Source: Thiofilum sp039797965
GTDB lineage: Bacteria; Pseudomonadota; Gammaproteobacteria; Thiotrichales; Thiotrichaceae
Assembly: GCA_039797965.1 (NCBI GenBank)
Contig: JBDKGX010000001.1
Coordinates: 62,001 to 126,000, forward strand
Direction: 5' to 3'
Length of the DNA stretch: 64,000 nucleotides
Each line of letters begins with the position of its first letter. Position 1 is the stretch's first letter. The notes beneath the pieces are model-generated. The model did no database searches. It was not told where the DNA came from and saw nothing but the letters and a program-made list of their open reading frames with translations. This document shows positions 8,901 through 17,919 of the stretch, piece by piece. Position numbers and translations under genes: made by a program.

Positions 8901-10415
8901 CTAGCTTAAAAAGGCATGATACGCAGGATTATTAGTTTCATCCCAATAATCATAGCCAAGGTTATCTAAGAACGTTTGAAACTCACTATGGTCTTGGTTA
9001 GGTACTTGAATACCCACTAAAACCCGCCCAAAATCAGAGCCGTGATTACGATAATGGAATAGGCTAATATTCCAGCCAGCACTCATGCTAGTTAAAAAGT
9101 GTAATAACGCTCCCGGACGCTCTGGGAACATAAAGCGATACAAGCGCTCATCTTTTAAACCTTGAGCATGACCCCCCACCATATAACGTAAATGGACTTT
9201 AGCCACTTCATTGTCTGTGAGGTCAATGACTTGTCCAAATTGAGTTTGGAGTTTATTAACCAGCTCACGACGCTCTTGTTTGCCACCTATTATTTTAACA
9301 CCTGCAAATACTTGCGCTTGGCGAGCATCGGCATAACGGTAGTTAAATTCAGTGATAGCACGATTAGCAATGGCTTCACAGAATTGCCTAAAACTACCGG
9401 GGCGCTCTGGAATAGTAACTGCCATGAGCATTTCACGCCCTTCACCCAGCTCAGCACGTTCTGCCACATGGCGTAGGCGATCAAAGCTAATATTAGCGCC
9501 ACTACAAATAGCTACTAATTGCTGATCTTTGCATTGATTAGATTCAATGTACTTTTTTAAGGCCGCTACACTGAGTGCACCTGCTGGCTCTAGCACGGTA
9601 CGGGTGGCTTCAAAGACATCTTTAATAGCCGCACACGTTTCATCAGTAGTGACTAATATTACATCATCAACAACTTCTTTCGCGATCTCGAAAGTTTGTG
9701 CGCCAATTAGTTTTACCGCAGCCCCATCGGCAAAAGTACCAATTTGATCCAGTTGTACTCGCTGCTTGGCTTGTAGGGCTGTGTAAAGAGTCGGGGCTTC
9801 TTCATGCTCAACCGCAATAATCTTAGTGTTAGGATACAAGTACTTAATATAACTACCCATACCAGCCACTAACCCGCCGCCCCCTACGGTAATAAAGACC
9901 GCATCAATAGGATCGGGATGTTGACGCAGTACCTCCATCGCAACGGTACCTTGTCCTGCAATCACGTCTAAATCATCAAAGGGATGTACAAAGGTCATCC
10001 CTTCAGTACGTTCTAATTCACGCGCGTGTGTATAGGCTTCATCAAAGTTATTACCATATAAAACTGCGTTCCCCCCTAAAGCCTTAACATTATTAACTTT
10101 AATATCAGGGGTAATCTTGGGCATTACAATAGTCGTTTTAATACCTAATTTATTACCGGATAACGCTACACCTTGGGCATGATTGCCAGCTGATGCAGTG
10201 ACCACACCACGGGCGCGTTCTTCTGGGGTTAATTGGTAAATTTTGTTAAACGCCCCACGTAATTTAAAAGAAAACACGGGCTGCAAATCTTCGCGCTTTA
10301 AATAAATGGCATTATTTAAACGTTGGCTGAGATTACGAGCATAATCGAGTGGAGTTTCAATCGCGACATCATAGACACGCGCTTTGAGTATGCGCTCTAA
10401 CAGTGAGTTGTTCAT
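8901..10415 (-). CDS. ilvA: Threonine ammonia-lyase, biosynthetic
   Basis: A 504-residue PLP enzyme converting threonine to 2-oxobutanoate, the first committed step to isoleucine. The PLP lysine is Lys51 in SFKLRGAFNK. The glycine-rich phosphate-binding loop (VGGGGLVAGMGSYIK) is present, as is SAGNHAQGVAL. Two C-terminal ACT-like regulatory domains (about 325-410 and 420-504; IPERPGSFRQF and FPERPGALLHF) show the long, isoleucine-inhibited biosynthetic form rather than the short catabolic TdcB. It diverges from rpiA over about 108 bases and ends in its own terminator. Confidence 0.95.
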   Translation of the reverse strand: MNNSLLERILKARVYDVAIETPLDYARNLSQRLNNAIYLKREDLQPVFSFKLRGAFNKIYQLTPEERARGVVTASAGNHAQGVALSGNKLGIKTTIVMPKITPDIKVNNVKALGGNAVLYGNNFDEAYTHARELERTEGMTFVHPFDDLDVIAGQGTVAMEVLRQHPDPIDAVFITVGGGGLVAGMGSYIKYLYPNTKIIAVEHEEAPTLYTALQAKQRVQLDQIGTFADGAAVKLIGAQTFEIAKEVVDDVILVTTDETCAAIKDVFEATRTVLEPAGALSVAALKKYIESNQCKDQQLVAICSGANISFDRLRHVAERAELGEGREMLMAVTIPERPGSFRQFCEAIANRAITEFNYRYADARQAQVFAGVKIIGGKQERRELVNKLQTQFGQVIDLTDNEVAKVHLRYMVGGHAQGLKDERLYRFMFPERPGALLHFLTSMSAGWNISLFHYRNHGSDFGRVLVGIQVPNQDHSEFQTFLDNLGYDYWDETNNPAYHAFLS

Positions 10416-10523
10416 AACTATCGTAGCTAAGGTAAAGTAGCAAGGTAGTATAGGGCAAAGTACTTCGAACTGATATCATCCAGCACTTGGTTTATTGCAT
10501 TGAAGTGACAATAGGAACACGTT

Positions 10524-11180
10524 ATGACCCAAGATGAAATGAAAAAAGCAGTAGCTGAGGCTGCTTTAGAGTATATCGATTTTGAAATGATTGTAGGGGT
10601 GGGTACGGGCTCCACTGCTAATTATTTTATTGATGCCTTGGCACGTGTGAAGGGCAAAATTGACGGCACAGTAGCCAGTTCAATCGCGACCGCTGAACGT
10701 TTAAAAAAGCATGGTATTCCTGTTTTAGAATTAAATGATGTGGGGCAATTAGCTATTTATGTAGATGGTGCTGATGAAGCCAATGAACATTTACACCTTA
10801 TTAAAGGCGGCGGCGGTGCTTTAACACGGGAAAAAATCGTAGCAGGTGCCAGCGAAAAATTTATTTGTATTGCTGATGAGTCTAAGTTAGTGCCTGTGCT
10901 AGGTAAATTTCCTTTGCCCGTCGAAGTTATTCCTATGGCACGTTCATTAGTGGGGCGTGAGCTAGTGAGACTAGGGGGGCAACCTGCGCTCCGTGCGGGC
11001 TTTACTACTGATAATGGTAATTTGATTCTGGATGTTAGTGGTTTGAGTATCATTAATCCGGTTGAGCTTGAGGCGCGAATTAACCAAATTCCAGGGGTGG
11101 TAACGGTTGGGATTTTTGCTAATCGTCCCGCCGATGTATTGATTCTTGGTAGTCAATCTGGAGTAAAAACGTATCAGTAA
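10524..11180 (+). CDS. rpiA: Ribose-5-phosphate isomerase A
   Basis: A 218-residue isomerase interconverting ribose-5-phosphate and ribulose-5-phosphate in the pentose phosphate pathway. The signature segments are VGVGTGSTANYFIDAL (phosphate loop), YVDGADEAN (catalytic Asp pair), KGGGGALTREKI (catalytic Lys/Glu) and VEVIPMA. Length matches the family. It is monocistronic: it diverges from ilvA and is followed by a clear terminator. Confidence 0.96.
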   Translation: MTQDEMKKAVAEAALEYIDFEMIVGVGTGSTANYFIDALARVKGKIDGTVASSIATAERLKKHGIPVLELNDVGQLAIYVDGADEANEHLHLIKGGGGALTREKIVAGASEKFICIADESKLVPVLGKFPLPVEVIPMARSLVGRELVRLGGQPALRAGFTTDNGNLILDVSGLSIINPVELEARINQIPGVVTVGIFANRPADVLILGSQSGVKTYQ

Positions 11181-11188
11181 TGATACTA

Positions 11189-11218
11189 AGAGGATTATTT
11201 GTAAAATAATAATCCTCT
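11189..11218 (+). terminator. Terminator-like hairpin after rpiA
   Basis: AGAGGATTATT (11189-11199) pairs with AATAATCCTCT (11208-11218), an 11-bp perfect stem just after the rpiA stop. The following T-tract is weak. Confidence 0.65.
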
Positions 11219-11470
11219 ACTTTGTGAGCCTATTTAATTTAAAAAGTACTTTTAAAATATTCCCCATTTAATACCTTAATCCATTAAAAGCCCTATCTCT
11301 TGTAAAAACTGAAGCCAGTATGAATTCCAATAACTTAAATGAAGCTTAGCTGAAGCACTTTCATTTATAGAGTATTTTATTTTAAATTAATGAGTTATCG
11401 GCTAGAGGCTCTCAGGAGTTTTTAGTCACTTATTAGCGTCAAATAAACTATTTAACGATTAGTTTATTTT
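11219..11470. other. AT-rich intergenic region
   Basis: About 250 bases with one AGTACT and no gene, RNA or strong hairpin that I can see. It leads into the promoter of the following large gene. Confidence 0.4.
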
Positions 11471-11499
11471 TTGTACAACAGTTTGGTCAGGCTTATATT
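11471..11499 (+). promoter_or_regulatory. Sigma-70-type promoter of the large exported protein
   Basis: TTGTAC (11471-11476) and TATATT (11494-11499) are separated by exactly 17 bases. Transcription would begin near 11506, which places a TTG codon at 11505 outside the message and supports the start at 11586. Confidence 0.6.
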
Positions 11500-11585
11500 G
11501 ATGTTTGTGCATAGAGTCCTTACAATTCTCTTATCTAATACATAGATTAATATTAATAATAATATACAACTCAGTAGGGCTATCT

Positions 11586-14500
11586 ATGCTGTTTGCTCTC
11601 CGGTACTTTATGGGGCGCTTTGTCTTCATCATGTGGGTCATGATGGGGTACTTTCCTACTATTGCGGCTGCTAATGAAGTAGTAACTTTACAAGGCGAAC
11701 TTAAAACCTTAACCAATTCTGTATCAACAATGGACTGGGTGGTTAGTTATAGAAATCAATCTAGTCAAACGTTAACTAATGTTGTACTGACTAATACTCT
11801 TACGGGCGGGCACGCGCTCATTTCAACTACTGTTCAGGCACCCTATGAATGGTCGGTTATGTATTCAACCGATAACGGTAAAACGTATGGTTATGACAAT
11901 GCAGTAGCAGGTATTAATGCCATTAAGTTTAGTAATCCTTATGTTTTGCCTAATGGTGAGGGAGAGGCTCATTTGATGCCTTTGCCACTCACTGGCGGGA
12001 TTAAAATGGCTGGTGGAGGTGATGGCTTTGCTCCTATTTTAATGCCTAATGGGAAAGTAATAGGTGTTAATCACCATTTAGCTGATGCAGTAATATGGTG
12101 CTATGACATGAATGCCCGTAGTACTTGCCTTGGATATCCTAAAAAACTCGGTGCAGCGAATGGTGTTTCACCCATGATTGTTCGCAAAGGATTGCGACTC
12201 TATATCGGTGATGATTCTGGAGGGAGTACTTACGGGCAGGTAGGTAAGCTGTATTGTTGGGATGCTGATGCGAATGTGTCTTGTGGTAGTAGCCCTGTAG
12301 TAGAAGGAGGGGGCTACACCGGTCCTGTAGACATTGATAACAAACTGTATGTCTGGACTCGTAACGGTAAAATTGATTGTTATGACCCACAATTAAACCT
12401 AAAACGCTGCGCGGGTTTTACACCGGTTGATATAGGCTTTGGAGCCTTAGATACCAAACCTTGGTGGGAAAATGGTAACGATTTATTAGAAATAAACGCT
12501 CGTCTTTATATTGCAAACTCTACTGGTAAATTAGCCTGCTTTGATCCTAGTACTCAAGCCAAATGTTCTGATTGGAGCGTTAATCCTTTAATCACCAGTG
12601 CAGGCTATTCTGATATTTTTAAGCGTTTGAATGCTTCCGGTAAAACCACGGGACTGTGTGTAGCGGGATATAAAAAAGAGGGTTGGTGTTATGATTTTAA
12701 TGGTGCTAATAAATCGGTAGTGGCGTTAGCTGCCGTTCATGCTGTGCAAGTAGGTGTGAACTCTCAAGGTGAGGTTTATCACGGTTCACGAGTACTTTTC
12801 CCTCAAATGTACCCTGACAATAGTTTAGGCTGTTGGGACTGGGCAACATCTGCTCCTTGTACGGGGAGTTATATGAGTGGTGGTTTAATAGGCAAAAATA
12901 TAGCAGGTTTACCCTATGGCTTAGCTATTGATGGTGTATGTGCTTATTCGTTTGGTGATGAAGGGGTTTTAATGTCTTGGGACATTGAGTCGGGTGCAAG
13001 CCCTTGCCAACGTACCTCAGGTTCTATGCAGGTTCGCCTTAAAAATTTGAGCTGCTCAGGTTCGCCCACTAATACGCGTTGGGATAAAGTCAAAATTTTA
13101 GACACTAATCTAGTATCAGGCACTGATTTTCGCTCTTTAAAAGTTAAAGTACTCAATGCAACGACAGGCGCTGTACTGATTGATCAAACTGAAGCTATTA
13201 ATACCAATGGCGAAATGGATATTTCGTTTATTCCAGCCAGCATTAAGGAGCTTGAGCTAATAGCTTATGGTGAACCCGTCGCTGATAATGCTTGGAAAGA
13301 TGGCATACCACCCAAAGTGGCTCTCATGTATACCACAGATCAACAGCCGCAGTTTTGTTATAAGAGTACTTTGATTTGTCATACTAATAAGCAACCTGTG
13401 ACTAATCAATTAGTGTCTAATTACGGTACCAGTATTACTAAGCAAATTGATGCCTGTAATTTGGCGCCCGTTATTAATGTCTTTAACAGTTTAGATTATT
13501 TATCTTCTCAAGAGGGGGTAGTCGTTGATGTTTACTCCACTGACGACAAAGATGCCGAGTCGAATGGTCTGACTTACACGTTATCAGGGCCCGATGCAGC
13601 CTTATTTAATATTAATGCAGATACAGGCGTTATTACCTTTAAAACCGCTCCTGACTACGCTAATCCTTTAGATGCGGATAAAAATAACTTTTATCAGGTA
13701 GTGGTAAAAGTGGTAGATCGTGATGGTGCGATTACAACTCAAGACATTACGATTAAAGTAGAAAGTGATCTCGATGGAGATGGTATTAAGGACGATTTAG
13801 ATTCTGATTTGGATGGTGATGGAGTACCCAATGATCAGGAGGGTGATGGGGATTTAGACGGTGATGGGATTCCCAGTATTCGAGATCCTAACGAAATACC
13901 AACCGCTTTAGTCGTGTTTAAAGTACTACTACAAGGTGCCTATGATCCTAATACAAAACTCATGCGGGATGATTTGCGGCGTTTAGGATTGCTGCCCTTA
14001 GAGCAACCTTATGGTGCAATTGTGAATAGTATGTACGATGGAGTGGAGGTAATGGATCCTAGTTTACTCAAACGTACTGACGAAACTGCTCCCGTCGATT
14101 GGGTATTAATAGAGTTACGTAAAGCTGATGCACAAGCTTCGTTAGTCTCTCATCGTGCCGGCATAGTATTGCGTAATGGTGATATTATTGATCCTATGTC
14201 GGGTAATAAAATTATGCGTATTACGCCGGTGCCGGCTGGCTATTATTACGTAGTCGTACGCCATCGTAATCACGCTGCAATTGTGACTTTGCCACCTGTT
14301 TGGTTATCCTCCGCTATAACACCTCTAGATTTTACTCAGCCGGGGTCACTACTAAGTGGTGGTAGTTTGGCGCAAGTTATTCAGGATAATAAAAGTTTGA
14401 TGTCTGCAGGGGATGGTACTCAAGATGGGCGTATTATAGTCAGTGGTCCTGGTAATGATGTTAATATTATTTTAGACCAAATTTTAAGAGAGCCTTCTAA

Positions 14501-14726
14501 TCAAATAATTAATCTTAATTTTAAATTAAATGGTTATAATATTGCTGATTATGATCTAAATGGTAATGTTGTATTTTCAGGGCCTAGCAATGATACAAAT
14601 ACCTTAATGAATGCCATTATTAGCCACCAAGGTAACGTAAATAAAAATATGAATTACGTTATTACTTCAGGTTTAAGAACATTATTAGATTCTCGTCCTT
14701 TATTACCGTATTCGTCGCAAAAGTAA
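11586..14726 (+). CDS. Exported multidomain protein: propeller-like, cadherin, TSP3 and dockerin-like parts
   Basis: A 1046-residue protein with a signal peptide (about 1-26, ending in IAAANE). Residues about 130-480 hold repeated units with paired Cys and a C-W/Y-D core (LYCWDADANVSCGS; IDCYDPQLNLKRCAG), resembling a beta-propeller. Residues about 631-728 form a cadherin-like domain (LTYTLSGPDAALFNINADTG). A run of Asp-rich thrombospondin type 3 calcium sites follows (DLDGDGIKDDLDSDLDGDG, about 727-770). The C-terminal ~100 residues hold two DG-x4-SGP-x-ND-x-N repeats of dockerin-like calcium-binding type. It is probably cell-surface or secreted and calcium-stabilised. A longer frame from a TTG at 11505 exists, but the promoter lies too close upstream. 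Function unknown; adhesion or matrix binding is an inference. Confidence 0.75.
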   Translation: MLFALRYFMGRFVFIMWVMMGYFPTIAAANEVVTLQGELKTLTNSVSTMDWVVSYRNQSSQTLTNVVLTNTLTGGHALISTTVQAPYEWSVMYSTDNGKTYGYDNAVAGINAIKFSNPYVLPNGEGEAHLMPLPLTGGIKMAGGGDGFAPILMPNGKVIGVNHHLADAVIWCYDMNARSTCLGYPKKLGAANGVSPMIVRKGLRLYIGDDSGGSTYGQVGKLYCWDADANVSCGSSPVVEGGGYTGPVDIDNKLYVWTRNGKIDCYDPQLNLKRCAGFTPVDIGFGALDTKPWWENGNDLLEINARLYIANSTGKLACFDPSTQAKCSDWSVNPLITSAGYSDIFKRLNASGKTTGLCVAGYKKEGWCYDFNGANKSVVALAAVHAVQVGVNSQGEVYHGSRVLFPQMYPDNSLGCWDWATSAPCTGSYMSGGLIGKNIAGLPYGLAIDGVCAYSFGDEGVLMSWDIESGASPCQRTSGSMQVRLKNLSCSGSPTNTRWDKVKILDTNLVSGTDFRSLKVKVLNATTGAVLIDQTEAINTNGEMDISFIPASIKELELIAYGEPVADNAWKDGIPPKVALMYTTDQQPQFCYKSTLICHTNKQPVTNQLVSNYGTSITKQIDACNLAPVINVFNSLDYLSSQEGVVVDVYSTDDKDAESNGLTYTLSGPDAALFNINADTGVITFKTAPDYANPLDADKNNFYQVVVKVVDRDGAITTQDITIKVESDLDGDGIKDDLDSDLDGDGVPNDQEGDGDLDGDGIPSIRDPNEIPTALVVFKVLLQGAYDPNTKLMRDDLRRLGLLPLEQPYGAIVNSMYDGVEVMDPSLLKRTDETAPVDWVLIELRKADAQASLVSHRAGIVLRNGDIIDPMSGNKIMRITPVPAGYYYVVVRHRNHAAIVTLPPVWLSSAITPLDFTQPGSLLSGGSLAQVIQDNKSLMSAGDGTQDGRIIVSGPGNDVNIILDQILREPSNQIINLNFKLNGYNIADYDLNGNVVFSGPSNDTNTLMNAIISHQGNVNKNMNYVITSGLRTLLDSRPLLPYSSQK

Positions 14727-15770
14727 TAAACCTAGTAGTAAAAAAACAATGACAGGAGTAGTAGCCGCTAATAAAGGGGGTAAACCATAAACAAGGCTGC
14801 TACTACCTGCAATGCGATTGAGTAGGTAAAATCCTAAGCCAATTAAAATGCCTATAAATACGCGTTGTCCAGTGCCAGCACTGCGTTGTGAGCCAAATAC
14901 TAAGGGTGCAGCGAGTAGAATCATGACTAAAGTGGCTAATGGGCTCGTAAAGTGTGTCCAATAGGCTAACTCATAAGGAGCGCTATTAAGTTCATTTTCT
15001 TGTTGATGTTTAATAAAATCAGCTAACTCTGTGGCTGCTAATTGCTGTGGACGCATAGCGGCTATCGCTAAGGTATCAGGTTCTATAAAATCAGTTACTT
15101 GACGCTGATTGGTGTGAGTATACTCAACCGTAGTAGATTGCAAAGTTTGAGTGTTAATATTATTAAACTGCCATTGATTGTTTTGATATTTAGCCACTCC
15201 GATGGTTTCAATGTGATGTAATTTACCGTTGATTAAATCAATAGAGTAACGAGTAATACCTTCTAACTCAGTGGTAGACCATACCTGATTAATACGTACC
15301 ATATTAGTACCTTGCTTAACCCAAACTCCTTTAGCATTAATTGAAATATTTTGTTTGAGTTGAGCGGATTTAAAATTTTGCGCAGCAGTATTAGCTTTTG
15401 GCGTGAGCCATTCCCCTAATGCGATAGCAATTATCACCAGTACTAAGCCTAATTTAAGCGTAGCTCCTACTATTTGCCCTATAGATAATCCAGCAGCACG
15501 CATAGCGGTTAATTCATTAGTAGTACTTAAACTACCTAGCCCTAATAAAGTACCAATTAAAGTAGCGGTGGGGAAAAACTCGTATAAGGTGGCGGGAATA
15601 CCATAGGCCACGTAAATCAAGGCTTGTGCAGTACCATAACCCGTATTGGGATTAATATCCCCCAGCTCTCCCAAAAAAGCAAAAAAGGCAGCTAATAAAG
15701 TTAAAGCGATCCAAGTACCTAAAATGCTTAATGCCACGGTTTTCCAAATATAACGCTCTAAAATTAGCAT
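14703..15770 (-). CDS. lptG: LPS export ABC transporter permease LptG
   Basis: A 355-residue inner-membrane permease with the YjgP/YjgQ layout: two or three N-terminal spans, a central periplasmic beta-jellyroll (about 130-260) and C-terminal spans. With LptF and the ATPase LptB it extracts lipopolysaccharide from the inner membrane. The start chosen is the ATG at 15770, which overlaps the lptF stop by one base (TAATG) and begins MLILERYIWKTVALSI as is typical for LptG; a longer frame upstream lies inside lptF. Its 3' end overlaps the end of the convergent large exported-protein gene by 24 bases. Confidence 0.92.
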   Translation of the reverse strand: MLILERYIWKTVALSILGTWIALTLLAAFFAFLGELGDINPNTGYGTAQALIYVAYGIPATLYEFFPTATLIGTLLGLGSLSTTNELTAMRAAGLSIGQIVGATLKLGLVLVIIAIALGEWLTPKANTAAQNFKSAQLKQNISINAKGVWVKQGTNMVRINQVWSTTELEGITRYSIDLINGKLHHIETIGVAKYQNNQWQFNNINTQTLQSTTVEYTHTNQRQVTDFIEPDTLAIAAMRPQQLAATELADFIKHQQENELNSAPYELAYWTHFTSPLATLVMILLAAPLVFGSQRSAGTGQRVFIGILIGLGFYLLNRIAGSSSLVYGLPPLLAATTPVIVFLLLGLLLLRRIR

Positions 15771-16834
15771 TAGCGTGGACTCCCGTAATAACGTTTTAAT
15801 AAGATTAGACTTAATATAATCACCAAACCATGTATCCACCACATACCAATAGTTGCAGGCATCGCATCACGCTCTAATAAACCTCGTACGGTTACTAATA
15901 GGTTCGCATAAACTAGATAAATCAAAATGACCCACATCACTTTGCCATAACGACCTTGGCGAGGTTTGGTATAGCTCATAGGGAACGCTAGAAAAGCCAT
16001 CAAAGGAGCTGAAAAGATAATAGATAAGCGCCATTGTAATTCTGCTTGAGCCGCAGGCCCACCAATAGCTAGCAACTCTAACGTCGGTGTGGATTGGATA
16101 CTATTGGTAGAGGCAAAGCTTCGTAGAGGAATGCGAATGCCATGTTCACTAAAGCGTACTACTGATAAGCCTTTGATGGGATCATTTTCATAACGATAGC
16201 CATCGTGAATTTCCAAAAAGCGTTCTTTATTTATTGTATCCACAAATAAAATCGCAGAGCGTGCCCAAATAATGGTTTCCTTAGTTTTATCTTGTAAACG
16301 TACAAAAAAACGCTCCATCACCGTGTTATCTTGGGTCAACGACTCTGCCAGAATCGTGTAGTTACGGTCACTACTACCAGAGCTAACAAACTCACCTGCC
16401 GGAATACCCGCCGCTTCAGGGCGTTGTTGAATTTCACGTTTTAATTCTTCATTTTTACTTTCAATAGTAGGGGATACGACTAAAACTAATGCAGCTAACA
16501 CTAAAGTGAGAGGCAGGACAAAACTATAAATGGCTTTATAAAATTGTTTTGGTCCCATTCCAGCCGCCCGCATAGCCATAAGCTCGGAATCACCCGTGAG
16601 TCTCCCAAATGCCAACATCATGCCGATGAGTAGGGCGACAGGCATTAAACGAATCACATTTTTCAAAGAGCCGTACCATAGCAAACTACTCAGCAAATCA
16701 ATGGGTAATTCACCAGCCGTGGCAGAGGAAAGAAGTTGTACAAATGTATTGCCCACAATAATTAAAGTTAAAATCAGTAAGGTAGCGGCAAAGTTTTGTG
16801 CAATTTCTTTAACTAAATAGCGATTAATAATCAT
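15770..16834 (-). CDS. lptF: LPS export ABC transporter permease LptF
   Basis: A 354-residue partner of LptG. It begins MIINRYLVKEIAQNF with an immediate long membrane helix. The MPVALLIGMMLAFGRLTGDSE helix and the ELMAMRAAGM coupling motif that contacts LptB follow, then the periplasmic jellyroll and three C-terminal spans. It is the first gene of the lptFG pair and is translationally coupled to lptG by a one-base overlap. The upstream gap to the divergent ankyrin gene is about 230 bases. Confidence 0.93.
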   Translation of the reverse strand: MIINRYLVKEIAQNFAATLLILTLIIVGNTFVQLLSSATAGELPIDLLSSLLWYGSLKNVIRLMPVALLIGMMLAFGRLTGDSELMAMRAAGMGPKQFYKAIYSFVLPLTLVLAALVLVVSPTIESKNEELKREIQQRPEAAGIPAGEFVSSGSSDRNYTILAESLTQDNTVMERFFVRLQDKTKETIIWARSAILFVDTINKERFLEIHDGYRYENDPIKGLSVVRFSEHGIRIPLRSFASTNSIQSTPTLELLAIGGPAAQAELQWRLSIIFSAPLMAFLAFPMSYTKPRQGRYGKVMWVILIYLVYANLLVTVRGLLERDAMPATIGMWWIHGLVIILSLILLKRYYGSPR

Positions 16835-17066
16835 ACAAAGCGCGATAGTTTTAAGTAGCTAAGTATTGTAACAGGTGTAGGGAAAGCAAGTCTTGTTACG
16901 GTAGTACTTAAAATTCGCCGCTCCATCGTGTGGATTTGGCTAATAAATTAAAGCAGGATTAAATTCATTATATTAATTGGGGGTGAATCAGGAATACTAA
17001 CCCTCCTATAACCCTTTGATACACCTCAATACCTCTGGATAGTGTACTGAGGTGTGGGTAACAGAT

Positions 17067-17873
17067 ATGACGTTCACACGCTTTACAATGCCTCATCCTA
17101 CCTTACAACGCTCTTTGGCTTGTTTGGTATTATCAACGGCTGGATTTTGGAGTACTCATACTCAAGCGGCTAATTCTGATTATGAGCGTGTTGCTCAAGT
17201 CAATAGTGAGGGGAGCTATGCTGATAGTACGGTTAGTAATGCAGCCGTTGATTATGTAGAGGAGGTTGCAGCTGAAACGGCACCTGCTCCTGTGCAGATA
17301 AATCCACAATACGGTCAACGTCTTATGGATACCATTCGCCAAGGTAATCTGAACCAAGCTAAATGGTTATTAGCTAATGGCGCTGATCCTGAGTTTAAAG
17401 ATGACCCTTCAGGAATGACGCCTATGCATTTAGCTGCCAAATCAGGTTGGGTGCAATTAGCTCAACTCTTACACGAAGCGGGGGGAGATTTCACCAAAAC
17501 GGCGCCTAATGGTACTACCTATTTGCATATTGCCGCAGCTTCTAATCGTTTACCGATGGTGAAATACCTAGTGAGTTTAGGGTTAGATGTGAATGCTCTC
17601 ACCAATAAGGGGTGGACACCTTTGCATCACGCTGCTCGGTTTGGGGCTTATGAGGTAAGTCACTATTTGATTCAACAAGGTAGTGAAGCTAATCGTTATA
17701 ACTCTGATGGGTTTACTGCTCAAGCCTTAGCCCAGCATCTCAATCATTACGAAACAGTAGCCTTATTAGAGGGAGTGACTCAGGTCGCCTCACGAGTAGC
17801 ACCAAAAACCCAAATCGCTTCTAATCGTTCTGGTCGACGAACACTACGAGGATTTTTTGGGCTAAATGGTTAA
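17067..17873 (+). CDS. Exported ankyrin-repeat protein
   Basis: A 268-residue protein. The N-terminus carries a signal peptide (hydrophobic residues about 10-30, ending THTQAA), and a variable linker follows. From about residue 90 there are four to five ankyrin repeats with clear TPMHLAAKSGWVQLAQLL, TYLHIAAASNRLPMVKYLV and TPLHHAARFGAYEVSHYLI units. The basic C-terminal tail includes an SGRRTLRGFFG segment. Repeats of this type mediate protein binding; the partner is unknown and the location is presumably periplasmic. The ATG at 17067 is preferred over a GTG at 17052. It is followed by an inverted pair of AGTACT-containing arms shared with convergent hemW. Confidence 0.8.
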   Translation: MTFTRFTMPHPTLQRSLACLVLSTAGFWSTHTQAANSDYERVAQVNSEGSYADSTVSNAAVDYVEEVAAETAPAPVQINPQYGQRLMDTIRQGNLNQAKWLLANGADPEFKDDPSGMTPMHLAAKSGWVQLAQLLHEAGGDFTKTAPNGTTYLHIAAASNRLPMVKYLVSLGLDVNALTNKGWTPLHHAARFGAYEVSHYLIQQGSEANRYNSDGFTAQALAQHLNHYETVALLEGVTQVASRVAPKTQIASNRSGRRTLRGFFGLNG

Positions 17874-17879
17874 GTATTC

Positions 17880-17915
17880 AAGTACTCGGTTCAGTGTTTA
17901 AAGAGTCGAGTACTT
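17880..17915. terminator. Bidirectional hairpin built from an inverted AGTACT pair
   Basis: AAGTACTCG (17880-17888) and its exact complement CGAGTACTT (17907-17915) lie between the converging ankyrin gene and hemW. The 18-base loop is long, so terminator strength is uncertain. Confidence 0.5.
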
Positions 17916-17919
17916 AGTC

